15,447 nucleotides of DNA from Phycisphaerales bacterium (GTDB lineage Bacteria; Planctomycetota; Phycisphaerae; Phycisphaerales; SM1A02): positions 1-15,447 of the forward strand of contig DOVP01000098.1 in the NCBI GenBank assembly GCA_003520025.1. Reading direction: 5' to 3'. Within the stretch, counting starts at the first letter, position 1; each line of letters begins with the position of its first letter. The position numbers were made by a program, and so were the translations under genes. Under the pieces are notes generated by a model. That model was not told where the DNA came from. It did not search any database and saw nothing but the letters and a program-made list of their open reading frames with translations. This document shows, one piece after another, positions 1-7,897 of this stretch.

Positions 1-1
1 C

Positions 2-646
2 CCCCCCACATTTGGAGCCGATCCGCAGCAGGTCATCGGCATCATCGCCGGTGGCGATGACTCGCTGCGGCGATCGAGCGAGGCGAAGGAAGACGACCCC
101 TTCGGCGCAGTGCCCCAACTGGATGAACTGGATATCGGGCCTGATGACACGGTGCTTGGCATTGCCGCCGGTGGAACGACTCCCTGGGTACTCGGAGCGA
201 TTGAAGAGGCAAAACGGCGGGGTGCCGCGACCGCCCTGCTCTCATGCAGCCCTCGTGACTCTCCGCCCGGATGCGATCGGCTGCTGGTGGTGGATACCGG
301 CGCCGAGTTTCTCACCGGATCAACCAGGCTCAAGGCGGGGACCGCAACCAAAGCCACCCTCAATGCAATCACCACTGCCACCTTTATTCGCCTCGGTGCC
401 GTCCATGACAACCTCATGGTTGATCTGCGTGCCACCAATGACAAACTGCTCGACCGCGCCATCCGCATTTTGCTGGTCTATGCCCCGCAGATGGACCGGG
501 AAGAGGCCGCAGCCTGGATCGACGCCAGCGGAGGCCATCTCAAGACCGCCATCGTCGCGGTTCATCACGGCCTGAGTCCGGATACCGCTCGACGCCTGAT
601 CGACCGGTGCGATGGGTCGCTTCGGGATGCACTGGACAACGGCTAG
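2..646 (+). CDS. murQ: N-acetylmuramic acid 6-phosphate etherase (MurQ), 5'-truncated by the window
   Basis: MurQ cleaves the D-lactyl ether of MurNAc-6-phosphate to give GlcNAc-6-phosphate during cell-wall recycling in the cytoplasm. The frame is open from base 2 and ends with TAG at 644-646, so only the C-terminal ~214 residues are present. It opens with PPTFGADP, the segment just after the glutamate of the ECPPT(Y/F) active-site motif, then IIAGGDD. The second catalytic glutamate (E114 of E. coli MurQ) is kept in SSEAKEDD at bases 80-97. Also visible are the SIS-domain segment GIAAGGTTPWV (usually AASGRTPYV), the family signature LTGSTRLKAGTATK, and NLMVDLRATNDKL. Serine to glycine in the GIAA(S/G)G loop is unusual. 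The real start is upstream of the window; the GTG at 110 is internal. The gene converges on the pfkB-like gene with an 89-nt gap. Confidence 0.95.
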   Translation, partial: PPTFGADPQQVIGIIAGGDDSLRRSSEAKEDDPFGAVPQLDELDIGPDDTVLGIAAGGTTPWVLGAIEEAKRRGAATALLSCSPRDSPPGCDRLLVVDTGAEFLTGSTRLKAGTATKATLNAITTATFIRLGAVHDNLMVDLRATNDKLLDRAIRILLVYAPQMDREEAAAWIDASGGHLKTAIVAVHHGLSPDTARRLIDRCDGSLRDALDNG

Positions 647-735
647 TTGTTCTCCCCTCTTCGCTGAGGAAGCGTACGAACGCTCGACACCGCCGGCCCT
701 CTTCTGTTTCCTCCACCCGAGCCGGAGGACGAATC

Positions 736-1677
736 TCACCCGACTTCTGCCCCCCTCGGTCCTACCCACGCTGCCTGCTGAAACTGCTCCATCTTTGCGT
801 GCAGGCCGGCGCGGTCCGTGCTGCGGATTCCCTCAAGCCCGAATGAGCCGATTGTGCATGAGGCGGTGATCGTCCCCCATGCGAGCGCCTCGTGGATGGC
901 TTCGATGTCGGTTCGCTCGCATGACGCCAGATGACCCATCATGCCGCCTGCAAACGAGTCGCCAGCGCCGGTCGGGTCCACAACACCTCCCGATTCCACG
1001 GGGTAAGCGGGCAGCACATAAACATCCTTGGAATCGCGGTGCACCAGCACGCAGCCATGCTCTCCCTTTTTGACGACGACGAAGGTTGGTCCCATGTCGA
1101 GAATCCGCCTGGCCGCAGTAATGGCGTTGCGTTCTTCGGTCAACTGCGAGGCCTCAGAGTCGTTTACGACCAAGCCGTCAACGACCCCAAACAACTCCCG
1201 CAGATCCTCATGAGCGATATTGATCCAAAGATCCATCGTGTCCGCAACGGCGAGTACGCGACTGGGCAGCTGCTCAAGCATGCCGAGTTGTACGGCCGGA
1301 TGCGTGTTGCCGAGAAACACGTAGCGACTGTCGGCGAAGTGATCGGGGATGGCTGGCGGATGCTCTTCCAAGACGCCGAGTTCGGTAAAGAGCGTCTCAC
1401 GATCATTCATGTTCTCGAAGTATCGACCACCCCATTTGAAGGTCGCCGAGCCGGGGCGGATCTCCAGTCCAGAGAGATCGATGCCCGGGAACGAGTTGAG
1501 CATCGCCCGGTGCTCCTCCGGCCAGTCATCGCCAACGACACCAACCAGCCGGGTCGGCGTGTAGTGCGATGCCGCCGCAGCAAAATAGGAACAGGATCCA
1601 CCAAGCACCCGCTCGGCCGAGCCGGTCGGTGTGTGGACGGTATCGATGCCGATGGTTCCGGTGACAATCAGGGACAT
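736..1677 (-). CDS. PfkB/ribokinase-family carbohydrate (or nucleoside) kinase
   Basis: A 313-residue ATP-dependent kinase of the PfkB family, a usual length for the family. Evidence is an N-terminal strand TGTIGIDTV, the substrate-side GG pair in LGGSCSYFAAAAS (residues 25-37), NDSEASQLT near 172-180, VKKGEHG near 202-208, and the C-terminal signature VVDPTGAGDSFAGG (residues 232-245) with catalytic base D240 and the GAGD anion hole. ATG at 1677 is supported by GGAG seven nucleotides upstream (bases 1685-1688). It is the last gene of the long minus-strand unit, 33 nt after the PrpD-like gene. The substrate cannot be read from sequence: sugar kinases, 6-phosphofructokinase-2 and adenosine-kinase-like enzymes all share these motifs. 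Its place after a tricarboxylate gene set may simply be transcriptional read-through. Confidence 0.9.
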   Translation of the reverse strand: MSLIVTGTIGIDTVHTPTGSAERVLGGSCSYFAAAASHYTPTRLVGVVGDDWPEEHRAMLNSFPGIDLSGLEIRPGSATFKWGGRYFENMNDRETLFTELGVLEEHPPAIPDHFADSRYVFLGNTHPAVQLGMLEQLPSRVLAVADTMDLWINIAHEDLRELFGVVDGLVVNDSEASQLTEERNAITAARRILDMGPTFVVVKKGEHGCVLVHRDSKDVYVLPAYPVESGGVVDPTGAGDSFAGGMMGHLASCERTDIEAIHEALAWGTITASCTIGSFGLEGIRSTDRAGLHAKMEQFQQAAWVGPRGAEVG

Positions 1678-1710
1678 ATCAAGACTCCATCAAACAGCAC
1701 ACTCTGGTGA

Positions 1711-3141
1711 TCAGACGGCGACCTTCGCAGTCATCAATTCAAACAGCGGCCCCATGGAGGACTCATTTTCCATGGACATGATGAGTCCGCGGAGTTGATT
1801 ACATGCCTCTTCTCCGACCACATTCGTCCCGAGGGCATTGAACTTGACGGCGATTTCATCCTCGGTCATCGGATCACGAGGATCACCTTTGGGCACATCG
1901 ACCCGCTCGCAGTAGGAGGTGCCATCGGCGAGGGTGATGGTCACCTGGCTCGGCTGGAACTTCGGAAAGAGGGCTTCGAATTCCTCGTTGGGAACAACTT
2001 TGATCTTGTCCATCACCGGAATGAGGGCCGGATCGTCGATGCGTTCCTGTTTGAACTGCAGCGGCGTCACCATGCCGTCGACGAGCCCAACCGCAAGCGA
2101 ATAGGGCAAACTGTGGTCGGCCGTCTCCTTGCTGGTTGGTCGATACTTGGCCGGGTCACCGAGAATATCGGCGGCGCGGGCTATCACTTCCACCTTGATC
2201 TCTGCAATGGCATCTGGGTCGAGATCATGGGCCGCGACAATCTTCATCATCGCCGTGAGCGGCGCGTGGCTGAGGGCCTCGATCGGGAAGGACTTCATCC
2301 CACAGTCGAGGATCTTCCAGTGGTCCCCGGAGGATGTCGGCAGATTGTCCGTCAGCATGTCGAGATGGAACGAGCCGCCGAACTTCTCGAAGCAGTGGAC
2401 GAGCCCCTCCTTGCCGTCGATGACGTGCTCTGGACCGCTGTATCCACCCGCAGCCAGCAGTGCCGCTTCCACACCCGCGCGGGTGGACATCGGGTCGACG
2501 GTGTTCTTCATGTTGGTGAGTTTGCCCGCCGTCACGGCGCCAAGGCACATGTTGGGGCTGACGCTGATTCCGATGGCCTGCTGGATCTGCTCGGCGGGGA
2601 GTCCGAGCATGCGTCCAGCGACGATGGGCGAGGCGATGCAGGTGATCGTCGCGTGGTGCCACCCGTATTCTCGCACTCCAGGAGCGCCGAACTCGGCCAG
2701 TCGCATCTCGATCTCGTGGCCGATGCAGACACCGAGGATGAGATCCTTTCCGGAGAGACCGTTCATCTCGCAGATCGAGAGGGCCGCCGGGATGATGTCT
2801 GACGGATGCGCCGGGTCCGCTTTCCAGTAGATGTCGTTGTAGTCCATCGCTCGAATACACAGGGCATTGAGCATGGCGGCCGTCACAGGGTCGGTCTTGA
2901 AGCCTGAACCGAAGACCGTGCAGGTCTCAGCGCCGCCCATGTTGCGGGCATGATCGAGAAAGATCTGTAGGTCATGCTGCTCGCTGCCACCGAGGGCGCA
3001 GCCAAAGGAGTCGTACAAGTACAACTTGGCACAGCGGATGGCTTCTTCGGACAGCGACTCGTAGGTCAGCCCCGCCGCCCATTCGGCGAGTTCCCACGAA
3101 ATGAAGTCGGTGTTCTGCTTGGACGTGTCGTGACCACCCAT
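1711..3141 (-). CDS. MmgE/PrpD-family protein (2-methylcitrate dehydratase-like)
   Basis: A 476-residue member of the MmgE/PrpD family, which lacks Fe-S clusters and includes 2-methylcitrate dehydratase, cis-aconitate decarboxylase and iminodisuccinate epimerase. The N-terminal helical domain has YDSFGCALGG (residues 43-52), AMDYNDIYW (98-106) followed by AHPSD (111-115), GWHHATITC (160-168), and K212 in NMKNTVDP near the family's active-site lysine position. SGPEHVIDGKEGL (235-247) is also typical. The C-terminal lid domain follows CGMKSFPIEALSHAP (280-294). ATG at 3141 has AAGGGA seven nucleotides upstream (bases 3149-3154). The gene follows the isocitrate dehydrogenase-like gene by 17 nt. 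A role in dehydrating a citrate-type acid would suit the context, but family members act on varied substrates and decarboxylase activity cannot be excluded. No PrpB lyase or PrpC-type full-length synthase is nearby, so this is not a standard propionate operon. Confidence 0.88.
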   Translation of the reverse strand: MGGHDTSKQNTDFISWELAEWAAGLTYESLSEEAIRCAKLYLYDSFGCALGGSEQHDLQIFLDHARNMGGAETCTVFGSGFKTDPVTAAMLNALCIRAMDYNDIYWKADPAHPSDIIPAALSICEMNGLSGKDLILGVCIGHEIEMRLAEFGAPGVREYGWHHATITCIASPIVAGRMLGLPAEQIQQAIGISVSPNMCLGAVTAGKLTNMKNTVDPMSTRAGVEAALLAAGGYSGPEHVIDGKEGLVHCFEKFGGSFHLDMLTDNLPTSSGDHWKILDCGMKSFPIEALSHAPLTAMMKIVAAHDLDPDAIAEIKVEVIARAADILGDPAKYRPTSKETADHSLPYSLAVGLVDGMVTPLQFKQERIDDPALIPVMDKIKVVPNEEFEALFPKFQPSQVTITLADGTSYCERVDVPKGDPRDPMTEDEIAVKFNALGTNVVGEEACNQLRGLIMSMENESSMGPLFELMTAKVAV

Positions 3142-3158
3142 TGGTGTATCCCTTGCTT

Positions 3159-4301
3159 TCAGGCGTTGACGGTTTCAGAGACTTTGCGGGCGACTTCCTC
3201 GGCGACATCCATCGTGGAGTCGCCGTTGCCGCGACCCTTGACGTCGTAGGTGCCGATCTTGCCCTCCGCGATAACTGCTGCGAGTGCATTCTCAAGCCGC
3301 GTACCGGCTTCCTTCTCGCCGAGCCAGTCGAGCATCAACTTGGCGGTGAACATCATCGCCATCGGATTGACGACATTCTTGCCAACGTACTTAGGAGCCG
3401 ATCCGTGCGTCGGCTCGAACACCGCGTAGGTATCGCCAATGTTCGCGGACGAGGCGAACCCGAGCCCCCCGATCAGGCCGGCGGCCAAATCGCTGATGAT
3501 GTCGCCGAACATGTTCTCGGCGACGAGCACATCGTAGTCCTGCGGGTTCTTGATCATCCACATGCAAATGGCGTCGATGTTCGCCTCCCACGGCTCAACC
3601 CCGGGATACTCCTTGGCGACCTCGCGGAAGGTGCGAGTCATCAGGCCGCCCGTCTCTCGCAGCACATTGGGCTTCTCAACGAGTGTGACGGACTTGCGGT
3701 TGTTTGCAGCGGCGTACTCAAAGGCCCGCCTGCAGATGTTCTCACAGCCTTGCCTAGACATGATGCGGGTGGACAGAGCAACATTCTCGAGCCCCTTGTC
3801 CTTCCACTTGACCATCTTCGGGTTGTCACAGAGGGCGTCGTAGATCTTCTCGGGAAGCGGGAACCACTCCACGCCGCCGTACATGCCTTCTGTATTCTCG
3901 CGAAAGACAACCAGATCGATGTCATCACGGTAGTTCAGTGGATTGCCCGGGTAGGCCTTGCACGGTCGCATATTTGTGTGCAGGTTGAACATCTGCCGCA
4001 ATTTGACGATCGGGCTGAAGTAGACCAGGCCGGTGTCCTGTAGTTCCGGGGCGAGTTCTGCATGGGCTTCATCGCGGGGCTTGCTGGTGATCGCGCCAAA
4101 CAAGCCGCAGTCGGTGTTCCTGAGTACATCGATGGTGCGATCCGGCAGTGGATTGCCCTCCTTGCACCAGAACTCCCAACCGATGTCGGCGTGGATGTAC
4201 TCGGCATCGAAATTCATGGCATCGAGCACGATCCGTGTCGCGTCCATGACATCTACTCCGACGCCGTCTCCGGGCATCCAGGCAATCTTGTATTTGGCCA
4301 C
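3159..4301 (-). CDS. Isocitrate/isopropylmalate dehydrogenase-family beta-decarboxylating dehydrogenase, NADP-type residues
   Basis: A 380-residue enzyme starting at GTG 4301 with GAGGAG seven nucleotides before it; an in-frame ATG at 4316 and longer extensions are less likely because the ATG would sit on the Shine-Dalgarno. The family oxidises and decarboxylates 2-hydroxyacids such as isocitrate, homoisocitrate or 3-isopropylmalate. Visible are the N-terminal PGDGVGVDV (residues 10-18), the substrate loop SPIVKLRQ (96-103; S96 aligns with S113 of E. coli Icd, R102 with R119), NMRP with R112, FRENTEGMYGGVEW with R134 and Y141, K210 in VEKPN, and metal-binding D243, D267 and D271 in NIDAI and NMFGDIISD. 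HGSAPKYVGKNVVNP (299-313) has the Lys-Tyr pair (304-305) and Val found in NADP-dependent Icd, rather than the Asp-Ile of NAD enzymes. Position N115 of Icd is Ile here, so isocitrate as substrate is likely but not certain. It sits between the aconitase and PrpD-like genes. Confidence 0.9.
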   Translation of the reverse strand: MAKYKIAWMPGDGVGVDVMDATRIVLDAMNFDAEYIHADIGWEFWCKEGNPLPDRTIDVLRNTDCGLFGAITSKPRDEAHAELAPELQDTGLVYFSPIVKLRQMFNLHTNMRPCKAYPGNPLNYRDDIDLVVFRENTEGMYGGVEWFPLPEKIYDALCDNPKMVKWKDKGLENVALSTRIMSRQGCENICRRAFEYAAANNRKSVTLVEKPNVLRETGGLMTRTFREVAKEYPGVEPWEANIDAICMWMIKNPQDYDVLVAENMFGDIISDLAAGLIGGLGFASSANIGDTYAVFEPTHGSAPKYVGKNVVNPMAMMFTAKLMLDWLGEKEAGTRLENALAAVIAEGKIGTYDVKGRGNGDSTMDVAEEVARKVSETVNA

Positions 4302-4308
4302 AGGGGGT

Positions 4309-4314
4309 CTCCTC
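4309..4314 (-). promoter_or_regulatory. Shine-Dalgarno that fixes the GTG start of the dehydrogenase
   Basis: On the minus strand the sequence reads GAGGAG, then seven bases, then GTG at 4301. The spacing is ideal for a ribosome binding site. The next in-frame ATG upstream (4316) overlaps this motif and has no Shine-Dalgarno of its own, so the GTG is the better start. The protein then begins directly with AKYKIAWMPGDG, the normal N terminus of the family. Confidence 0.7.
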
Positions 4315-4347
4315 ATCTGAACTGAATGGAAGACCGGATTGTAGCGA

Positions 4348-6276
4348 TCAGGAAGTTGCAGCAAGTCGCTCAGCGACCACGTTTTCGGCGCCTCCTGCGA
4401 CGATGATCTCCTGCGGGACCTTCCCCAGCGGTGTGAACGCGAAGGTTTCGGAGCCGAGTGTGGCTTCGGCCTGCCCAAAGTCGATCATCAACTCACCCGC
4501 CTCGATGGTGGCGGCATCGCTGCCGCGATGCAGATTGCGCAGGGCGGCCACCAGATCCGGGCAGTTCAGGCAGATGAAGCCATTATTGATGGCGTTGCGA
4601 ACATAGGTTTGGCTGAAGGAGGCGGCGATGACACAGGCAATACCGCGGACCTTGAGGCAGGTCGCCGCCTGTTCGCGTGAAGAGCCGGTGCCGAAATTGA
4701 GTCCGGAGACGATGATGTCGCCGGATTTGGCGATACCAGTAAATGCCGGGTCGTAGTTCTCCATGGCCGCCTCAGCCATTTCATCCGGGGTGACGTCGTC
4801 GCGGTAGGTCATGGCGCCGCTGTAGATGCCGTCCGTGTTGAGGTTGTCGACGGGAAGCCACAGCACCCGCCCGGTGATGGACGCCGGGAATCCTTCGATA
4901 AGGCCGACACCGCCGCGGCGTGGTGTGACTGGAGTTCGCTCGATCCGGGTCCTGAGTACGCATGGCTCATAGGCTGCCGGCGATGCAATATGGCCAGCGA
5001 GGGCTGACGCGGCTACGACCGCGGGGCTGGCGAGATAGGCCTTGGCATCGCGGCTGCCCATGCGCCCCTTGAAGTTGCGGTTCGTGGCGCTGATGCCGAC
5101 TTCACCGGGCTCCAATGTGCCTGCGCCCAGCCCGATGCAGGTACCGCATCCAGGCGGAAGGAATATCGCGCCTGCGGCCTCGAGTGTCTGCCATGTGCCG
5201 TCGGCTTCGGCCTGCTGCTGAATCGTCTCGCTCGCGGCGGCTACATAGAACTGAACACTGCCCGCAATGTGCCGACCATCCACGACCTTCGCTGCTTCAT
5301 GCAGATCTTCAAGACGGCCATTGACGCAGGAGAGCAGATAGGCCTTCTGTACCGCGATCTGCTCGGCTTCGATCTCCGGCAACGACCGCATTACCTTGAC
5401 GTGATCCGGCCCCGAGACGTGCGGGATGACGCTTGCGAGATCGAGTTCCAGTTCCACCGTGTAGATGGCATCGTCGTCGGCTCGCAGTGGACTAGATGCC
5501 CACCGCTGGACGTCCTCGGCCGTGTACCGCGGCGTCCCCCGCTCTGCGAGCCATGCCGCCCGCTCACGCAGCCACGCGTGCAGCACGGCGTCGAACGGAA
5601 ACACTCCCGCCAGCGCCCCCCACTCGGTGGTCATGTTCGCAATGCTCATCCTCTGGTCCATCGAGAGCTGCGCGAGCCCATCGCCTGCGAACTCAACGGC
5701 ATGGTTGAGCACCTCGTCATGGCTGAATGCGCCGCAGAGCGCGATGATGACATCCTTACCTGTGACGCCGGACTGGAGTTGACCCGTGAGCGTCACCTGA
5801 GCGATCGGAGGTATTTGCCACCACGTTTCACCTGTAGCCCAGATACTCGCAGCATCGGTTCGAACGACCGGTGTCCCCAATGCAGCGACCGCCCCGTAGA
5901 TGTTCGAATGGCTGTCACTCCCAACCACCATGCTCCCGGGGGTCACATAGCCCCGCTCGATCATGACCTGATGACTGATGCCGGTGCCGGGCTTGTAGAA
6001 GTCGACACCCTGCTCCGCCGCGAAGGCTTCAATCTTCGCGTACTTGCCGAGATTTTCCGGCGAGTGATTCTGAATGTCGTGGTCAATAGCGAAGACGGGC
6101 TGCTTCGGGTCATGCATTCTCGCCGCGCCGATGGACTTGAACTTGCCCATGACGGCTGAGGTGTTGTCGTGCGTCATGACGTGCTTTGGGCGGATGCGAA
6201 GGAAGGTTCCGGCATGCATCGGTGCAGGCGGGACGGCATGGGCCGAGGCGATCTTTTCGACAAGTGTCTGGGGCAT
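4348..6276 (-). CDS. Aconitase/homoaconitase-type hydro-lyase with large and small domains fused
   Basis: A 642-residue [4Fe-4S] hydro-lyase that should interconvert citrate-type acids and their iso-forms through the cis-unsaturated intermediate. The catalytic core has VVGSDSHSNIYGA (117-129), GVTGKDVI (170-177), and the three cluster cysteines C317 in LSCVNGR (usually SCTNGR) and C377 and C380 in PPGCGTCIG, followed by SATNRNFKGRMGSRDA. The swivelling domain, a separate subunit in LeuD-type enzymes, is fused: DNLNTDGIYSGAMTYRDDV (477-495) and NFGTGSSREQAAT (527-539, with substrate-binding SSR). The NTDGIY..TY.DDV form resembles fungal-type homoaconitase and AcnA/LysF-like bacterial enzymes more than AcnB. 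ATG at 6276 lies 11 nt after the preceding stop, with only a weak Shine-Dalgarno; the frame stays open upstream to 6582 but that part overlaps a membrane-protein gene and shows no family match. The substrate could be citrate, homocitrate or methylcitrate. Confidence 0.92.
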   Translation of the reverse strand: MPQTLVEKIASAHAVPPAPMHAGTFLRIRPKHVMTHDNTSAVMGKFKSIGAARMHDPKQPVFAIDHDIQNHSPENLGKYAKIEAFAAEQGVDFYKPGTGISHQVMIERGYVTPGSMVVGSDSHSNIYGAVAALGTPVVRTDAASIWATGETWWQIPPIAQVTLTGQLQSGVTGKDVIIALCGAFSHDEVLNHAVEFAGDGLAQLSMDQRMSIANMTTEWGALAGVFPFDAVLHAWLRERAAWLAERGTPRYTAEDVQRWASSPLRADDDAIYTVELELDLASVIPHVSGPDHVKVMRSLPEIEAEQIAVQKAYLLSCVNGRLEDLHEAAKVVDGRHIAGSVQFYVAAASETIQQQAEADGTWQTLEAAGAIFLPPGCGTCIGLGAGTLEPGEVGISATNRNFKGRMGSRDAKAYLASPAVVAASALAGHIASPAAYEPCVLRTRIERTPVTPRRGGVGLIEGFPASITGRVLWLPVDNLNTDGIYSGAMTYRDDVTPDEMAEAAMENYDPAFTGIAKSGDIIVSGLNFGTGSSREQAATCLKVRGIACVIAASFSQTYVRNAINNGFICLNCPDLVAALRNLHRGSDAATIEAGELMIDFGQAEATLGSETFAFTPLGKVPQEIIVAGGAENVVAERLAATS

Positions 6277-6287
6277 GAGAAATGCTT

Positions 6288-6860
6288 TCAGAGAATCCGA
6301 GCAAGCCGAATTCGCCACAACACGGCGAGCGGCCAGATGACGTGCAGCGCCAGGTCGAGAAGAACGGTTATTCCGGCCGCCGAGACGCCAGACGTCTTCC
6401 CAATGAATGAGTACAACCCGATACTGAACAGCATGGAAATCAGCCCCCACCCTGCCGCTACGATCGCCCAGCGACTCAGTGGCAGTACCGCTTTTTGGAA
6501 GCGTCTTGCAAGGGCAACACCAAGCACAACGGCGACCATGGCCAGGAGGATGCGGCCGACTGCCAACAGCAACGAGATCCATACCGGCGGCAGTTCGCCG
6601 AGTACCTCCTTTACGACCGCCCCCTGCTCTGCAGAGCCAAACTGAAGCAGGCCACCGGTGACCTGTGAAAGCGTGTGGCCGATTTTGATCAGTCCGCTGC
6701 TCGCTTCGACCTCTCCGGCGAGTTGCCCCAACTCAATGGAAGCAGCCGCGATCGCCGCGCCAAACCCCAAATCAAAGATGCCCACCAGGATCAATATTGT
6801 GCCGACAACGGGCGCCCAGCATTCGCAAGTCTCACACGGAGAACCAATTCGATTGGACAT
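6288..6860 (-). CDS. Four-helix membrane protein of unknown function, paralogue of the gene at 7888-8475, with N-terminal CxxCxC
   Basis: I do not recognise a named family. The 190-residue product has about four membrane helices (near 16-41, 95-118, 127-150 and 164-185) with a soluble loop at roughly 43-92. The start has three closely spaced cysteines, C9, C12 and C14 in PCETCECW. The layout and motifs match the protein encoded at 7888-8475: W..(V/I).GT...LV.IFD...G at the first helix and (L/F)..LH..WP.....R at the last, with the same length. The two are therefore paralogues. ATG at 6860 has AGGAT about nine nucleotides upstream. It lies 38 nt after the middle membrane gene and 11 nt before the aconitase gene in the same direction. 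Function unknown. Confidence 0.75.
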   Translation of the reverse strand: MSNRIGSPCETCECWAPVVGTILILVGIFDLGFGAAIAAASIELGQLAGEVEASSGLIKIGHTLSQVTGGLLQFGSAEQGAVVKEVLGELPPVWISLLLAVGRILLAMVAVVLGVALARRFQKAVLPLSRWAIVAAGWGLISMLFSIGLYSFIGKTSGVSAAGITVLLDLALHVIWPLAVLWRIRLARIL

Positions 6861-6898
6861 TCGGAGATCCTACCGGGTTGAGAAGGATCGTCCCGGGC

Positions 6899-7897
6899 TC
6901 AGTTCACGGCGGCCGCCAATTCGGTCATCGCAAGGTCCGGGCGGACATCCGGGGACATCCAAGCCGCCCAGAGGCGGCGCGTCATGGGATCGCCGGTACC
7001 GGCGACAAGAAAGCGGAGCCGTCCCTGTTCGCCGATCAGCATGATCTCCAACGAGCCCTCGACCGAGTGGGAACCTCGCCTTCGAATGAGCAGCAAGTCT
7101 CGCTGGGCATGCCATATCCGCTCACCACTACGAACCCAGCCCGGACCCGCAACCGCCCCGAGTGTACGGAGTCCGTCTCGGACCCATGTTCCAATGATCG
7201 GCACATCAACAAGATGACGTTGCATGGACGGGAGTCTGACCACGGAGCGAATGATCAGAAAGAAAAGAGTCACGAGCAGAAGACAACGCCCAATGACTCC
7301 ACCTGTATTGCCGGCTCCACTGAGAATTCCGAACACGATAAATGGCCCCAGCAACAGGGAGGCTAGAACGAGCAGGGTCAGGTCGGCAGCTGTGCGACAC
7401 CCCCCCACAGGCCGGGCAGCGTAGAGAGGCGCCGGTTCCAACAACCCGCAAGGGACTTCGGTTGCCCGAGCCCACTCGACGAGTTCAGGGCCGATGACGG
7501 CCCGCACACCACTACTGGCGAGTACACGCACCTCATCGGTCGCTGCTGCATGCCGCGTGAGCCGGCGAAGCGGCCAGCGGATGGCGTAAAGCGGCTGAAG
7601 ACGATCTGGAAGTTCGATCTTCGGGTGCACGGCGTGCTTCCGGGCGATGACGCCGATGAGGCCCATTATGAACGGGGCCAACGCAATCGCAATCAACACG
7701 AGTGGACAGATCCAGTCACGAAGATTCATCGTGACGCGCCACCCCTGCGACGGGCGCATGGTCACTTCAATCGAAGCAACCACCCCCAACAGCAGCGCCA
7801 GCAACAACAACATGCCGCCACTGATAAGTCGGCGAAGCGAGTGTGGTCGGTCCACTTCCAACGGCGCAACCAGTATCGCTGATTCGTCTACCGCCAT
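6899..7897 (-). CDS. Integral membrane protein of unknown function
   Basis: A 332-residue product not matching a family I can name. It has two N-terminal membrane helices (about 24-43 and 62-85), a soluble segment of ~85 residues (87-170, containing VRVLASSGVRAVIGPELVEW), two further helices (172-192 and 200-217), and a soluble C-terminal domain of ~115 residues with the strand-rich stretch EGSLEIMLIGEQGRLRFLV. ATG at 7897 overlaps the end of the upstream membrane gene by 10 nt, which suggests translational coupling; GAGAG lies about eight nucleotides before it. Upstream extension of the frame overlaps the previous gene and reads as arginine-rich out-of-frame sequence, so I rejected it. It is sandwiched between two paralogous membrane proteins, which suggests that the three could form one membrane complex. 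Confidence 0.75.
   Translation of the reverse strand: MAVDESAILVAPLEVDRPHSLRRLISGGMLLLLALLLGVVASIEVTMRPSQGWRVTMNLRDWICPLVLIAIALAPFIMGLIGVIARKHAVHPKIELPDRLQPLYAIRWPLRRLTRHAAATDEVRVLASSGVRAVIGPELVEWARATEVPCGLLEPAPLYAARPVGGCRTAADLTLLVLASLLLGPFIVFGILSGAGNTGGVIGRCLLLVTLFFLIIRSVVRLPSMQRHLVDVPIIGTWVRDGLRTLGAVAGPGWVRSGERIWHAQRDLLLIRRRGSHSVEGSLEIMLIGEQGRLRFLVAGTGDPMTRRLWAAWMSPDVRPDLAMTELAAAVN

Noticed and set aside
671..684. Inverted repeat AGCGT/ACGCT after murQ
   Set aside because: Only five base pairs and no U-run, so not supportable as a terminator.
709..729. Inverted repeat TCCTCC/GGAGGA between the convergent murQ and pfkB-like genes
   Set aside because: A six-base stem with a nine-base loop and no U-tract on either strand; too weak to call a terminator.
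931..1710. A 259-codon plus-strand open frame
   Set aside because: Antisense to the PfkB-family gene, whose GAGD motif and length are normal.
1795..2802. A 335-codon plus-strand open frame
   Set aside because: Antisense to the PrpD-like gene; the Arg/His/Asp-rich translation shows no domain.
3141..4043. A 300-codon plus-strand open frame
   Set aside because: Antisense to the Icd-family gene; no motifs.
5269..6159. A 296-codon plus-strand open frame
   Set aside because: Antisense to the aconitase gene with motif support on the other strand.
1711..6276. Standard propionate (methylcitrate) operon
   Set aside because: There is no methylisocitrate lyase (PrpB) and no full-length methylcitrate synthase, and an Icd-family gene is present instead.
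6277..6582. N-terminal extension of the aconitase
   Set aside because: The frame is open, but it overlaps the 190-residue membrane-protein gene and encodes an Arg-rich stretch unlike any aconitase N terminus.
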